Assembly: GCA_029210965.1 (NCBI GenBank)
Contig: JARGFZ010000016.1
Coordinates: 1 to 61,932, forward strand
DNA from: a bacterium
GTDB taxonomy: Bacteria > BMS3Abin14
Length of the DNA: 61,932 bases
Reading direction: 5' to 3'
The translations under genes and the position numbers were made by a program. This document shows, piece after piece, positions 55,114 to 61,932 of this stretch. The stretch's first letter is position 1; every line of letters begins with the position of its first letter. The notes under the pieces are model-generated. The model was given only the letters and a program-made list of their open reading frames with translations, ran no database searches and was not told where the DNA came from.

Positions 55114-57378
55114 CTAAAACATCGTCCCGATGGAAAACTCCCATCCCGGTTGCAACTCATCGGGTTTCGGATCGAGGTTGAAGCCCCATTCCAGTCTGAG
55201 GAGACCGATGGGCGCTGCCCACCGGAATCCGAAACCTGCGCCATACCTGAGGTCTACTGCCTTGACATCCTCATCCTCAGCCCATACGTTTCCACCATCA
55301 AGGAAAAGCACACCTTTGATGTTGGCATCACGTATCAGGGGATAAGTTGCCTCAAGGTTCATCAGGAAAGATTTGGTCCCTCCAACAGGCTCACCATCCG
55401 CAAGGGGCCCGACCTTTCTGTATTCAAAACCCCGGAGAGTGTAAAGCCCACCCATGAAATATCTTTCGGTAACCGGGACTTCATCTCCTCCAAAGGGTGA
55501 GACGACACCTAACTCCAGATGGACAAGCCCGACCAGATCCCCGGCGAGAGGTGTAAAAAAGCTGCCTTCGACCTGATAACGAACGAAATCGTTGGTCCCA
55601 CCAAGCACACCGCCCGCTAATTCCGACGAAAGGAGAAGGGTAACTCCCTCTCTGGGATCCCGGGGGAAATCCCGCGTATCATAATTATATCCGAGACGTA
55701 TTGACGATGTGGCGGAGACCCCTTCCTGTTCCTTGATAAGATCACTGGCATTTAAATCAATGTCGTACACATCGAAGTTCACATAGCGATAACGGCCTGA
55801 CAGGCTCGATGAATCGCTGAGCATGTAACCCAGCCTCACGCTGGCGCCGTCACTGTCCTGTGTGTATTCGGAATAAACATTGCTTTTGTTGAACAGGTCC
55901 ATCCCGAAAGAAAAAGGCCCGGAAAACAGCCTCGGTTCAGTGAAACTGATGCTGTAAGTGGAGGTTTCACTACCCGCCTCGAGGTTCAGGTTCAGTTTCT
56001 GCCCCCTCCCCGAAAAGTTCCCAAGGGAAAGTTGCAGAGTTCCAACGAGGCCTGACTGACTCGAAAAGGATGCCCCGGCTGAAAGGGAACCGGCCGCTCC
56101 CTCTTCAACTTTGACGTGGATATCCGCAATGTTGTCTCCAACCTTGACGGTTCTTACATCCACCGTGGAGAAGAAACCCATTCTCCTGATAAAGCGCTTT
56201 GAATCATCAAGTTTCTTCTGATCGAAAAGATCCCCTTCCATGAGACGCATTTCCCGCCTGACGACATAATCCCTGGTTTTGCTGTTTCCGGATACGTGTA
56301 TCCACCGGATATGCACGGGAGGACCCTTTGTGAGCACCAGGTTAAGGGCAACCTCCTTCTTGTCCTGATCCTTATTGAAAAGAGGCTCGATGCGGCACCA
56401 GGCATACCCCTTATCGCGGTAGCTGTCCTCATACATTCGAAGGTCGTTCATGACCTTGCTTCTGACAAAGATATCGCCAATATTGACGCTCGGCTCTCTC
56501 CTTATATGATCCGGAAGTTCCTCCCAGTCCCCGGAATAGCGGATCTCTCCAAGGGTGTATTGTGATCCCTCATCCACCTTGAGGGAGACGTACAACCCCT
56601 CACCATCCGGATGCAGCTCCACCTCAGGCTCCTGGACCTTGATATCCAGGAACCCATCCTCCATGTAGAGGTACTGGATTCTCTGCAGATCGTCGGCCGC
56701 AGCCTTTGCATCGTAACCTCCTGATGATGAAATAAAAGACAGCGGACCGGTCTCTTTGGTCATCATTACCTTCTGGAGCTTGCTATCTTCAATATTTCTG
56801 TTGCCTATGATGTCTACTTCGCGGATCAGGAACTTTTCAGACTCTTTTACAGTATAAGTGATCACGACACCCTTTTCGGTTTCCTGAATGTCGGAAGTTA
56901 TACCTGTGCCGTGGTACCCGGCCGCACTGTATACACCTTCGAGAGCCTTGATCTCAGCGGGCAGTTTACCGGGGTCCGCAAAGGAAAAAGCCTTTACCTT
57001 GAGGACCTTCTTCAGTTCGATATCCTCCACCGATTTCCTCCCGATAAATTCGATCCGGCGGACCATGGGGAACTCCGTCACGTTTACAATAAGGGCAACA
57101 CCGTTTTCAGAGGCTTCCTCATCTATGGACACACGGGCGAAAACTCCCAGTCTGTAGAGACTGCGTACGCTCTGGGTAATAGAAAAACTGCTGAACGGGT
57201 CTCCGATGGCTATGGATAAAGCTTTTGTAACGCTGGAGCTGTCAACTCGCTGATTTCCTTCGATACGGATGTCGGTGACAACAGGTGCGGCGCTGGCCTC
57301 GATAGCGACGAATAAAAGAACCGCACACAGGAGAGCGAGTGTAGATGTAAATAATACTCTGCAGGTCACTTGTATCAC
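55114..57378 (-). CDS. bamA: Outer membrane protein assembly factor BamA
   Basis: Central beta-barrel of the BAM complex, 754 residues. Signal peptide (about 1-30), five POTRA domains (about 35-425), then a C-terminal barrel (about 430-754) ending in phenylalanine (EFSIGTMF), with GGLYTLRGFEYRKVGP as the conserved loop-6 region (R-G-F). GTG start overlaps the lolD stop (GTGA). Confidence 0.96.
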   Translation of the reverse strand: MIQVTCRVLFTSTLALLCAVLLFVAIEASAAPVVTDIRIEGNQRVDSSSVTKALSIAIGDPFSSFSITQSVRSLYRLGVFARVSIDEEASENGVALIVNVTEFPMVRRIEFIGRKSVEDIELKKVLKVKAFSFADPGKLPAEIKALEGVYSAAGYHGTGITSDIQETEKGVVITYTVKESEKFLIREVDIIGNRNIEDSKLQKVMMTKETGPLSFISSSGGYDAKAAADDLQRIQYLYMEDGFLDIKVQEPEVELHPDGEGLYVSLKVDEGSQYTLGEIRYSGDWEELPDHIRREPSVNIGDIFVRSKVMNDLRMYEDSYRDKGYAWCRIEPLFNKDQDKKEVALNLVLTKGPPVHIRWIHVSGNSKTRDYVVRREMRLMEGDLFDQKKLDDSKRFIRRMGFFSTVDVRTVKVGDNIADIHVKVEEGAAGSLSAGASFSSQSGLVGTLQLSLGNFSGRGQKLNLNLEAGSETSTYSISFTEPRLFSGPFSFGMDLFNKSNVYSEYTQDSDGASVRLGYMLSDSSSLSGRYRYVNFDVYDIDLNASDLIKEQEGVSATSSIRLGYNYDTRDFPRDPREGVTLLLSSELAGGVLGGTNDFVRYQVEGSFFTPLAGDLVGLVHLELGVVSPFGGDEVPVTERYFMGGLYTLRGFEYRKVGPLADGEPVGGTKSFLMNLEATYPLIRDANIKGVLFLDGGNVWAEDEDVKAVDLRYGAGFGFRWAAPIGLLRLEWGFNLDPKPDELQPGWEFSIGTMF

Positions 57379-58070
57379 CTCTCCTGGTGAAGCACGCCGT
57401 CCCTGAGCTGGAACCTGCGATGAAATCGGGAAGCCATCTCCCTGTTGTGGGTCACGACGAGGAAGGTCGTTCCTTGTGTCTCGTTAAGGTCCAGAAAAAG
57501 ATCCTGCACTGAAGCTGCCGTTTTCGCATCCAGGTTGCCTGTGGGTTCGTCAGCCAGTACCATGGAAGGGTGGTTGACGAGGGCTCTGGCCACCGCCGCC
57601 CGCTGCTGCTCACCGCCAGAAAGCTCACCAGGCCTGTGGTCGCCTCGCTGGGACAGGCCAACCTGCTTCAAAAGCACCTCAGCCCGTTCCCTGATCTGAC
57701 CTTTTTCTCCACCAGCTATTATTCCGGGCATCATGACGTTTTCAAGACAGGTGAACTCTGCCAGGAGATAATGCATCTGAAAGACAAAACCGATCTTCTG
57801 GTTGCGAAAAGCCGCCAGATCCGGTTCTGAAAGGCTGAATATATCCTTCTCGCCATAATGGACGGTTCCGGAGGACGGCGAGTCAAGACCCCCGGCAATG
57901 TGAAGCAGGGTGCTTTTCCCTGCACCTGAAGCACCGAGAATACCCACCACCTCTCCGCTCTTCATGGAAAGTTCCATACCATCCAGAACTTCGATAGTCT
58001 TACCCGCTTTGGTAAACACCTTTGTCAGCTGTCTGGCCTCGAATATCGGACGCTCCAGGACATCATTCAT
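57375..58070 (-). CDS. lolD: Lipoprotein-releasing ABC transporter ATPase
   Basis: Drives release of outer-membrane lipoproteins from the inner membrane. 231 residues with Walker A GASGAGKST (about 45-53), Q-loop FVFQMHYLLAEF, the LolD-typical LLAEFTCLENVMMP, signature LSGGEQQRAAVARAL and Walker B VLADEPTGNLD. Overlaps lolC by eight bases. LolA and LolB are not in the window. Confidence 0.95.
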   Translation of the reverse strand: MNDVLERPIFEARQLTKVFTKAGKTIEVLDGMELSMKSGEVVGILGASGAGKSTLLHIAGGLDSPSSGTVHYGEKDIFSLSEPDLAAFRNQKIGFVFQMHYLLAEFTCLENVMMPGIIAGGEKGQIRERAEVLLKQVGLSQRGDHRPGELSGGEQQRAAVARALVNHPSMVLADEPTGNLDAKTAASVQDLFLDLNETQGTTFLVVTHNREMASRFHRRFQLRDGVLHQER

Positions 58071-59274
58071 ACCTGAGGATCTCCACGGGGTTCAGCATGG
58101 ACGCTCGCCTGGCCGGATAAACCGTGGCGATAAATGAAACCACCGTGGCCGCCAGGCAGATGGCAGCAACATCCATTAACTGTACCTTCACCGGAAGTGT
58201 GGTTACGTAGTAGACGCTTGCGGGCAGCTCCACGAACTGGTAATTGGCGAGTATGAAGCACAGACCCAGTCCCAGCAGCAGCCCCAGAGTGGTCCCCCCC
58301 AGTCCAATGATAAGGCCTTCCAGCATGAATATGCGGCCGATGTTCTTACGTGTCGCCCCCATGGCCTTGAGTATTGCTATCTCCCTGCCCTTTTCCATCA
58401 CCACAAGGATAAGGGTACCGATGATATTGAAGGCCGCAACGACTATAATGAGAACCAGGATGATGAACATGGTTATCTTTTCGAGCTTAAGGGCCGAGAA
58501 GAGGTTCTGGTTCATTTCACGCCAGTCGCGTACCCAGAAAGTGTGACCAAATTCACCCTGGATGTTTTCGGCTATTTCATGGGTCATGTAGATGTCATCA
58601 GTCTTAACTGCAACTCCCGTCACCGCTTCACCCAGATCGAAGAAGGTCTGGGCCGCACTGGTAGTGACAAGGACAAGTCCCGTGTCATACTCATACATAC
58701 CCGTATCAAAAATCCCCTCGACTGCGAAACGCTCCATCAGGGGAACCATTCCGAAGGGCGAGGAGATCTCGGAAGGTGAGACAAGGGTAATAAGATCTCC
58801 GATCCGGAGCCCTCTCTGTCGGGCCAGTTCCACCCCTATAACAATTCCATTGTCGTCAAGGTCCTCAAGGGATCCCCTGGTCATGTTGCCGGCAAGGTCT
58901 GTGACCCCCGCTTCCAGTACTGGATCGATCCCCCTGACAACAACCCCCGTCACATCTCCCTCCACCTTCAGAAGGGATTGACCCATGACATAAGGAGCCG
59001 CTGCCACAACGTGATCCAGATCCAGAACCCTGGACACTACATCCTGGGCATCCTCAATACCTCCCACACCCGTGATGAGGATATGAGAGGTGGTCCCCAG
59101 GATCCGGTCCTGCATATAGGAAGAAAAGCCGGTCATGACAGAGATAACTGTGATCAGGGCGGCAACGCCCACCATGATACCCAGGACGGAGATCACCGTG
59201 ATGAGCGAAACAAAAGCGTGTTTTCGTCGGGAACGGAGGTGGCGCAGAGCCACCATCCACTCAAAGGATCCCAA
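58063..59274 (-). CDS. lolC: Lipoprotein-releasing permease LolC/LolE
   Basis: Membrane subunit paired with LolD, 403 residues. N-terminal helix (about 21-45), a large periplasmic MacB-like domain (about 46-265) and three C-terminal helices with a FtsX-like core. The N-terminal FEWMVALRHLRSRRKHAFVSLIT is a LolC/E signature. Only one such permease precedes lolD, so it probably works as a homodimer (LolF-like). TTG start with GGAGGG nine bases upstream. Confidence 0.92.
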   Translation of the reverse strand: MGSFEWMVALRHLRSRRKHAFVSLITVISVLGIMVGVAALITVISVMTGFSSYMQDRILGTTSHILITGVGGIEDAQDVVSRVLDLDHVVAAAPYVMGQSLLKVEGDVTGVVVRGIDPVLEAGVTDLAGNMTRGSLEDLDDNGIVIGVELARQRGLRIGDLITLVSPSEISSPFGMVPLMERFAVEGIFDTGMYEYDTGLVLVTTSAAQTFFDLGEAVTGVAVKTDDIYMTHEIAENIQGEFGHTFWVRDWREMNQNLFSALKLEKITMFIILVLIIVVAAFNIIGTLILVVMEKGREIAILKAMGATRKNIGRIFMLEGLIIGLGGTTLGLLLGLGLCFILANYQFVELPASVYYVTTLPVKVQLMDVAAICLAATVVSFIATVYPARRASMLNPVEILRYE

Positions 59275-59430
59275 AAGTCATCCCTCCTGGCAGGGTGCCC
59301 GAAAAATCCGGCACACTGCGCATTAGCTTTAACTTATTAATTACAATGCCTTTTCCAATAACAAACATAAAAATGCCCCGGCAACTCAATCCAGAAAGCT
59401 TCCGTGCCCGATAAAGTTCCAGATCCGGCA

Positions 59431-60921
59431 TTAGGGCTGTTCTGCCCTCTGGTGGGGGAAAAGGATAACATCCCTGATAGAAGGGGAGTCGGTGACGAGC
59501 ATGACAAGCCTGTCGATGCCGATCCCCTCGCCAGCCGCGGGCGGCATACCGTACTCAAGGGCTCTGATGTAGTCGGAATCCATGTGATGGGCTTCCTCGT
59601 CCCCGGCATCGAATTCGGCCACCTGCTGCCGAAACCGGTCCTCCTGGTCCCTTGGATCGTTCAGCTCCGAAAAGCCGTTGGCTATTTCCATGCCTGCCAC
59701 GAATAGTTCAAACCGTTCGGCGACCTCGGGATCGGCATCGCTCCGCCTTGACAGGGGAGAAACGGAGATGGGGTAGTCGTAGACAAATGTGGGAGCCGCT
59801 AGTTTCGGCTCCACGAAGTGCTCAAATATCTTGAGGTGCACCTTGCCCAGAGGATCTTTGTCCGAGACCGGTATCTCGGCCTTCCGGGCAAAAGCCGCTG
59901 CTTTTCCGTGATCGGCTCTGATATCTTCTCCAAACCCTTTCACACCGTTTAAAGCATCGTAAAAAGCCAGACGGGTAAAGGGGCGGGCAAAATCAAGCTC
60001 TGTCCCCTGGTATGTGATAGTGCTGGCTCCGGCCGCTTTCTGAACCACCGTCTGGAGAAGTTCTTCAGTAAAATCCATCATGTCGTGGTAGTCCGCGTAA
60101 GCCATGTAGAACTCCAGCATGGTGAACTCGGGGTTGTGCATGGTGGAGATACCTTCGTTGCGGAAGTTGCGGTTTACCTCGTAGACCCTCTCGAATCCGC
60201 CAACTACAAGTCGCTTGAGATACAACTCTGGAGCCACTCTCAAGTACAGGTCCATGTCCAGTGTGTTGTGGTGGGTTACAAAAGGTCTGGCCGTGGCCCC
60301 CCCTGGAATGGGATGCATCATGGGTGTTTCCACTTCCATGAACCCATTCTCGTCCAGATGATCACGCATGTGTTTGATCAGACCCGTCCGTCGCCGGAAG
60401 ACCTCACGAACCTCCGGGTTGGCAATAAGATCAACATAGCGCTGCCTGTAACGGATCTCCACATCCTTCAGCCCGTGCCACTTTTCGGGCAGAGGTCTCA
60501 CCGATTTGGTGACAAGAACGATCCGGTCCGCCTGGATGGTCAACTCGCCGGTCCTGGTCACAAAAGGTGTTCCTGAAATACCGACGATGTCCCCCACATC
60601 CCACATTTTGTAGAGGGCATATGCCCCTTCTCCAAGGACATCTTTTTTTATGAAGACCTGGATGCGACCGCTGCCGTCTTCCAGCTGCAGGAAGGCGGCC
60701 TTGCCGAAATCCCGTACCGCCATTATCCGTCCCGACAGAACATAGCTTTTCCCGGAACCCTCTACCTGCTCCGGAGTCATCCCCTCCAATTCGGACCGGA
60801 CATCTTTACAGGTGTTTTGTCTTTTAAAATCATTAGGATAAGGGTTTACACCCTCCTCCCGGACCTGCTGGACCTTTTCCCTGCGAGCCGTGATTATCCG
60901 GCTTTCGCTTTGATCTGACAT
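59431..60921 (-). CDS. lysS: Lysyl-tRNA synthetase, class II
   Basis: 496 residues: N-terminal OB-fold anticodon-binding domain (about 55-160), then the class II catalytic core with motif 2 [20 protein letters not shown] (in part, about 252-270) and motif 3 [23 protein letters not shown] (in part). AGGGGAAAG precedes the ATG. First gene of the 60.9-46.7 kb series; a 156-base AT-rich gap separates it from lolC, where a second promoter may lie. Confidence 0.96.
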   Translation of the reverse strand: MSDQSESRIITARREKVQQVREEGVNPYPNDFKRQNTCKDVRSELEGMTPEQVEGSGKSYVLSGRIMAVRDFGKAAFLQLEDGSGRIQVFIKKDVLGEGAYALYKMWDVGDIVGISGTPFVTRTGELTIQADRIVLVTKSVRPLPEKWHGLKDVEIRYRQRYVDLIANPEVREVFRRRTGLIKHMRDHLDENGFMEVETPMMHPIPGGATARPFVTHHNTLDMDLYLRVAPELYLKRLVVGGFERVYEVNRNFRNEGISTMHNPEFTMLEFYMAYADYHDMMDFTEELLQTVVQKAAGASTITYQGTELDFARPFTRLAFYDALNGVKGFGEDIRADHGKAAAFARKAEIPVSDKDPLGKVHLKIFEHFVEPKLAAPTFVYDYPISVSPLSRRSDADPEVAERFELFVAGMEIANGFSELNDPRDQEDRFRQQVAEFDAGDEEAHHMDSDYIRALEYGMPPAAGEGIGIDRLVMLVTDSPSIRDVILFPHQRAEQP

Positions 60922-61024
60922 GCTTTCCCCTTGCTGGATCGGGCTTTTGAAGCGTGGACCACACGCGTCCCTAAGTTGTTGATATTAAACATTTCAAAGT
61001 AATAGAGCGGGGTGGAAAGGTCAA

Positions 61025-61058
61025 GCGTAATCAGTTGACAGGCGTAATCAGTTGACAG
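61025..61058. repeat. Exact 17-bp tandem duplication
   Basis: GCGTAATCAGTTGACAG occurs twice head-to-tail (61025-61041, 61042-61058) upstream of lysS. Each unit carries a TTGACA hexamer on the plus strand. On the minus strand it lies about 100 bases before lysS. Confidence 0.85.
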
Positions 61059-61071
61059 GAAAACTGGTTAA

Positions 61072-61145
61072 AGTGAAAGGTGAATGGTGAATAGTGAACG
61101 GTCCCGCCATTGGCGGGATTCACGGTTCACTTTTCACACTTCACT
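61072..61145. repeat. GTGAA repeat with central palindrome
   Basis: GTGAAAGGTGAATGGTGAA-like units (61073-61098) are followed by TCCCGCC-ATT-GGCGGGA (61102-61118) and inverted CGGTTCACTTTTCAC units (61122-61140). Whole block is a large imperfect hairpin between lysS and the next minus-strand gene, with its end over the latter's stop region. Confidence 0.65.
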
Positions 61146-61536
61146 AACTACTCAGATCCCCCCGCAGGGTTTCCATCAGGTACAGCAAAAAATAGAGGAG
61201 TACCAACCCGGAGAGGATTAAAGGGGGCCATGTCCCTTCCATAAGCCAGAACTCCTCGAGAACGAGATGGTTCTCCCAGAAGGCATCGGGCATACCGGGG
61301 GCGAGGTAATTAAGAATTCCAAAAAGGAACACCGGGAGGAAAAACAGAAAGACGACAAGGGTTTTCATGACCCGGTTCAACACCGGTACCCGAATTATAT
61401 CCTTTTCAACCAGCAGCCCAAAGGCAACAAAAGGCACCGAGAAAATGAAGATCTTCATGGCGAAGATAATAATATCTTCCCACTGGGCCATCTTAATGCC
61501 TGTAACAGCACCCACGATGGGGGACAGTAAATCCAT
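61144..61536 (-). CDS. Small membrane protein of unknown function
   Basis: 130 residues with three strong hydrophobic segments (about 21-41, 54-75 and 104-124) and short charged loops; no family recognised. The ATG at 61536 is chosen for its AAAGGAGAGG ribosome-binding site; the longer open frame runs through repeat DNA. A stand-alone gene with repeat DNA on both sides. Confidence 0.65.
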   Translation of the reverse strand: MDLLSPIVGAVTGIKMAQWEDIIIFAMKIFIFSVPFVAFGLLVEKDIIRVPVLNRVMKTLVVFLFFLPVFLFGILNYLAPGMPDAFWENHLVLEEFWLMEGTWPPLILSGLVLLYFLLYLMETLRGDLSS

Positions 61537-61835
61537 ACGGGCCTCTCCTTTTGGCAGAAATATAAGGAATACTGGTGTGGGTGTCAAGGGAGGGAAGGAA
61601 TGTTCAGTACCCGGGAGCCAGGAGCCAGTAGAAGAGCCGTGATCAATAATCGATATAATCCCACACTTCGAATTATGAGTCACGAATTACGGAATTTACT
61701 TTGCCATTTGGAATATGTCTCTTTAAGGGTTGCTCCGGCCATGTTTTTCCTCCTGACTCCTGGCTCCCGGATGCTGGCTTCTGCACTCCCTAAAATCTTG
61801 ATTGATTCTATTTTTGAGATTTTGGGGATAAAAAA
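61537..61835. other. Repeat-rich intergenic region
   Basis: No gene seen. CCGGGAGCCAGGAG (61611-61624) and CTCCTGGCTCCCGG (61757-61770) are perfect 14-bp inverted copies 132 bases apart, both of the CTGGCTCC family. Between them lies AT-rich DNA with AATTATGAGTCACGAATTACG-like units. Confidence 0.55.
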
Positions 61836-61932
61836 ACCTTGTTGGGATGGTAAGTTACGTTAAGAGACGGAACTTTCCACAACTAACCAACAAGGTGAGA
61901 AAATGATAACGAAAACGGTGCTTCCTTTCAAG
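61836..61932 (+). mobile_element. Left end of a possible insertion sequence, cut by the window
   Basis: ACCTTGTTGG (61836-61845) and CCAACAAGGT (61887-61896) are perfect inverted copies seven bases before an ATG at 61903. The ten visible codons read MITKTVLPFK and run off the edge. A start like this is reminiscent of IS1380-type transposases, but ten residues cannot decide the family. The surrounding CTGGCTCC repeats and absence of other genes are compatible with an insertion site. Confidence 0.35.

Overview
The window reads as chromosomal DNA of a Gram-negative, lipopolysaccharide-making bacterium of the deltaproteobacterial grade (Desulfobacterota, Desulfuromonadota or a related uncultured lineage). 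The evidence is gene content and order: rpoN, hpf, ptsN, hprK, rapZ and a mannose-family PTS in one block; a Kdo block containing pyrG; and a lysS-lolC-lolD-bamA-skp-lpxD-fabZ-lpxA-lpxI-lpxB-msbA series that uses LpxI rather than LpxH. No tRNA, rRNA or CRISPR array was seen. Species-level identity cannot be read from the sequence.

Layout. (1) 0.36-2.8 kb, minus strand: metK then ahcY, two steps of the S-adenosylmethionine cycle, closed by a clear terminator. (2) 3.0-8.4 kb, minus strand: hpf, ptsN (EIIA-Ntr), hprK, rapZ, then mannose-type EIIA, EIIB, EIIC, EIID and HPr, most genes overlapping by a few bases. Enzyme I is not present. (3) 8.7-12 kb, minus strand: lptC, lptA, lptB, rpoN, ended by a hairpin at the rpoN stop codon. 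(4) 12.4-19.2 kb, minus strand: hldA, kdsB, pyrG, kdsA, kdsD and kdsC, giving a complete CMP-Kdo route plus its CTP supply, with a small membrane methyltransferase upstream.

(5) 19.7-41.9 kb is a mixed-strand surface-glycan locus: six GT4 glycosyltransferases, one GT9 heptosyltransferase, two sulfotransferases, an AsnB-type amidotransferase, two small methyltransferases, a DUF6492 protein, a carbamoyltransferase/SxtJ/DUF5989/SGNH-hydrolase module, an O-antigen ligase and a GT39 membrane transferase. I infer a sulfated, carbamoylated and perhaps amidated LPS outer core or short O-chain. There is no flippase or ABC exporter in the window. Five genes here look disrupted: a sulfotransferase with an in-frame TGA, a carbamoyltransferase that lost its 5' end to a chimeric junction with a waaA fragment, two tandem SGNH hydrolases each with a one-base frameshift, and a GT39 gene whose C-terminal frame breaks at an A8 tract. 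I see no such damage in the roughly 40 conserved genes elsewhere. This concentration, and the 325-bp near-identical tract shared by the waaA fragment and intact waaA exactly 9,240 bp away, is the most notable structure in the window.

(6) 41.9-60.9 kb, minus strand: lysS, lolC, lolD, bamA, skp, lpxD, fabZ, lpxA, lpxI, lpxB, msbA, two DUF374 acyltransferases, a Trm112-like protein, lpxK, lpxL, gmhB, a DUF3108 protein and waaA: lipid A synthesis, flipping and outer-membrane assembly as a near-continuous series. (7) 61-61.9 kb: a small membrane protein, repeat-rich intergenic DNA, and the first ten codons of a gene at the edge that may be a transposase.

Intergenic regions carry dispersed short repeat families: units such as CTGGCTCCTGG, GTGAACAGTGAAC and TTACTCCC, small palindromes with TCCCGCC or CACGCC arms, and one pair of REP-like hairpins. 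One repeat has become the coding tail of an acyltransferase gene.
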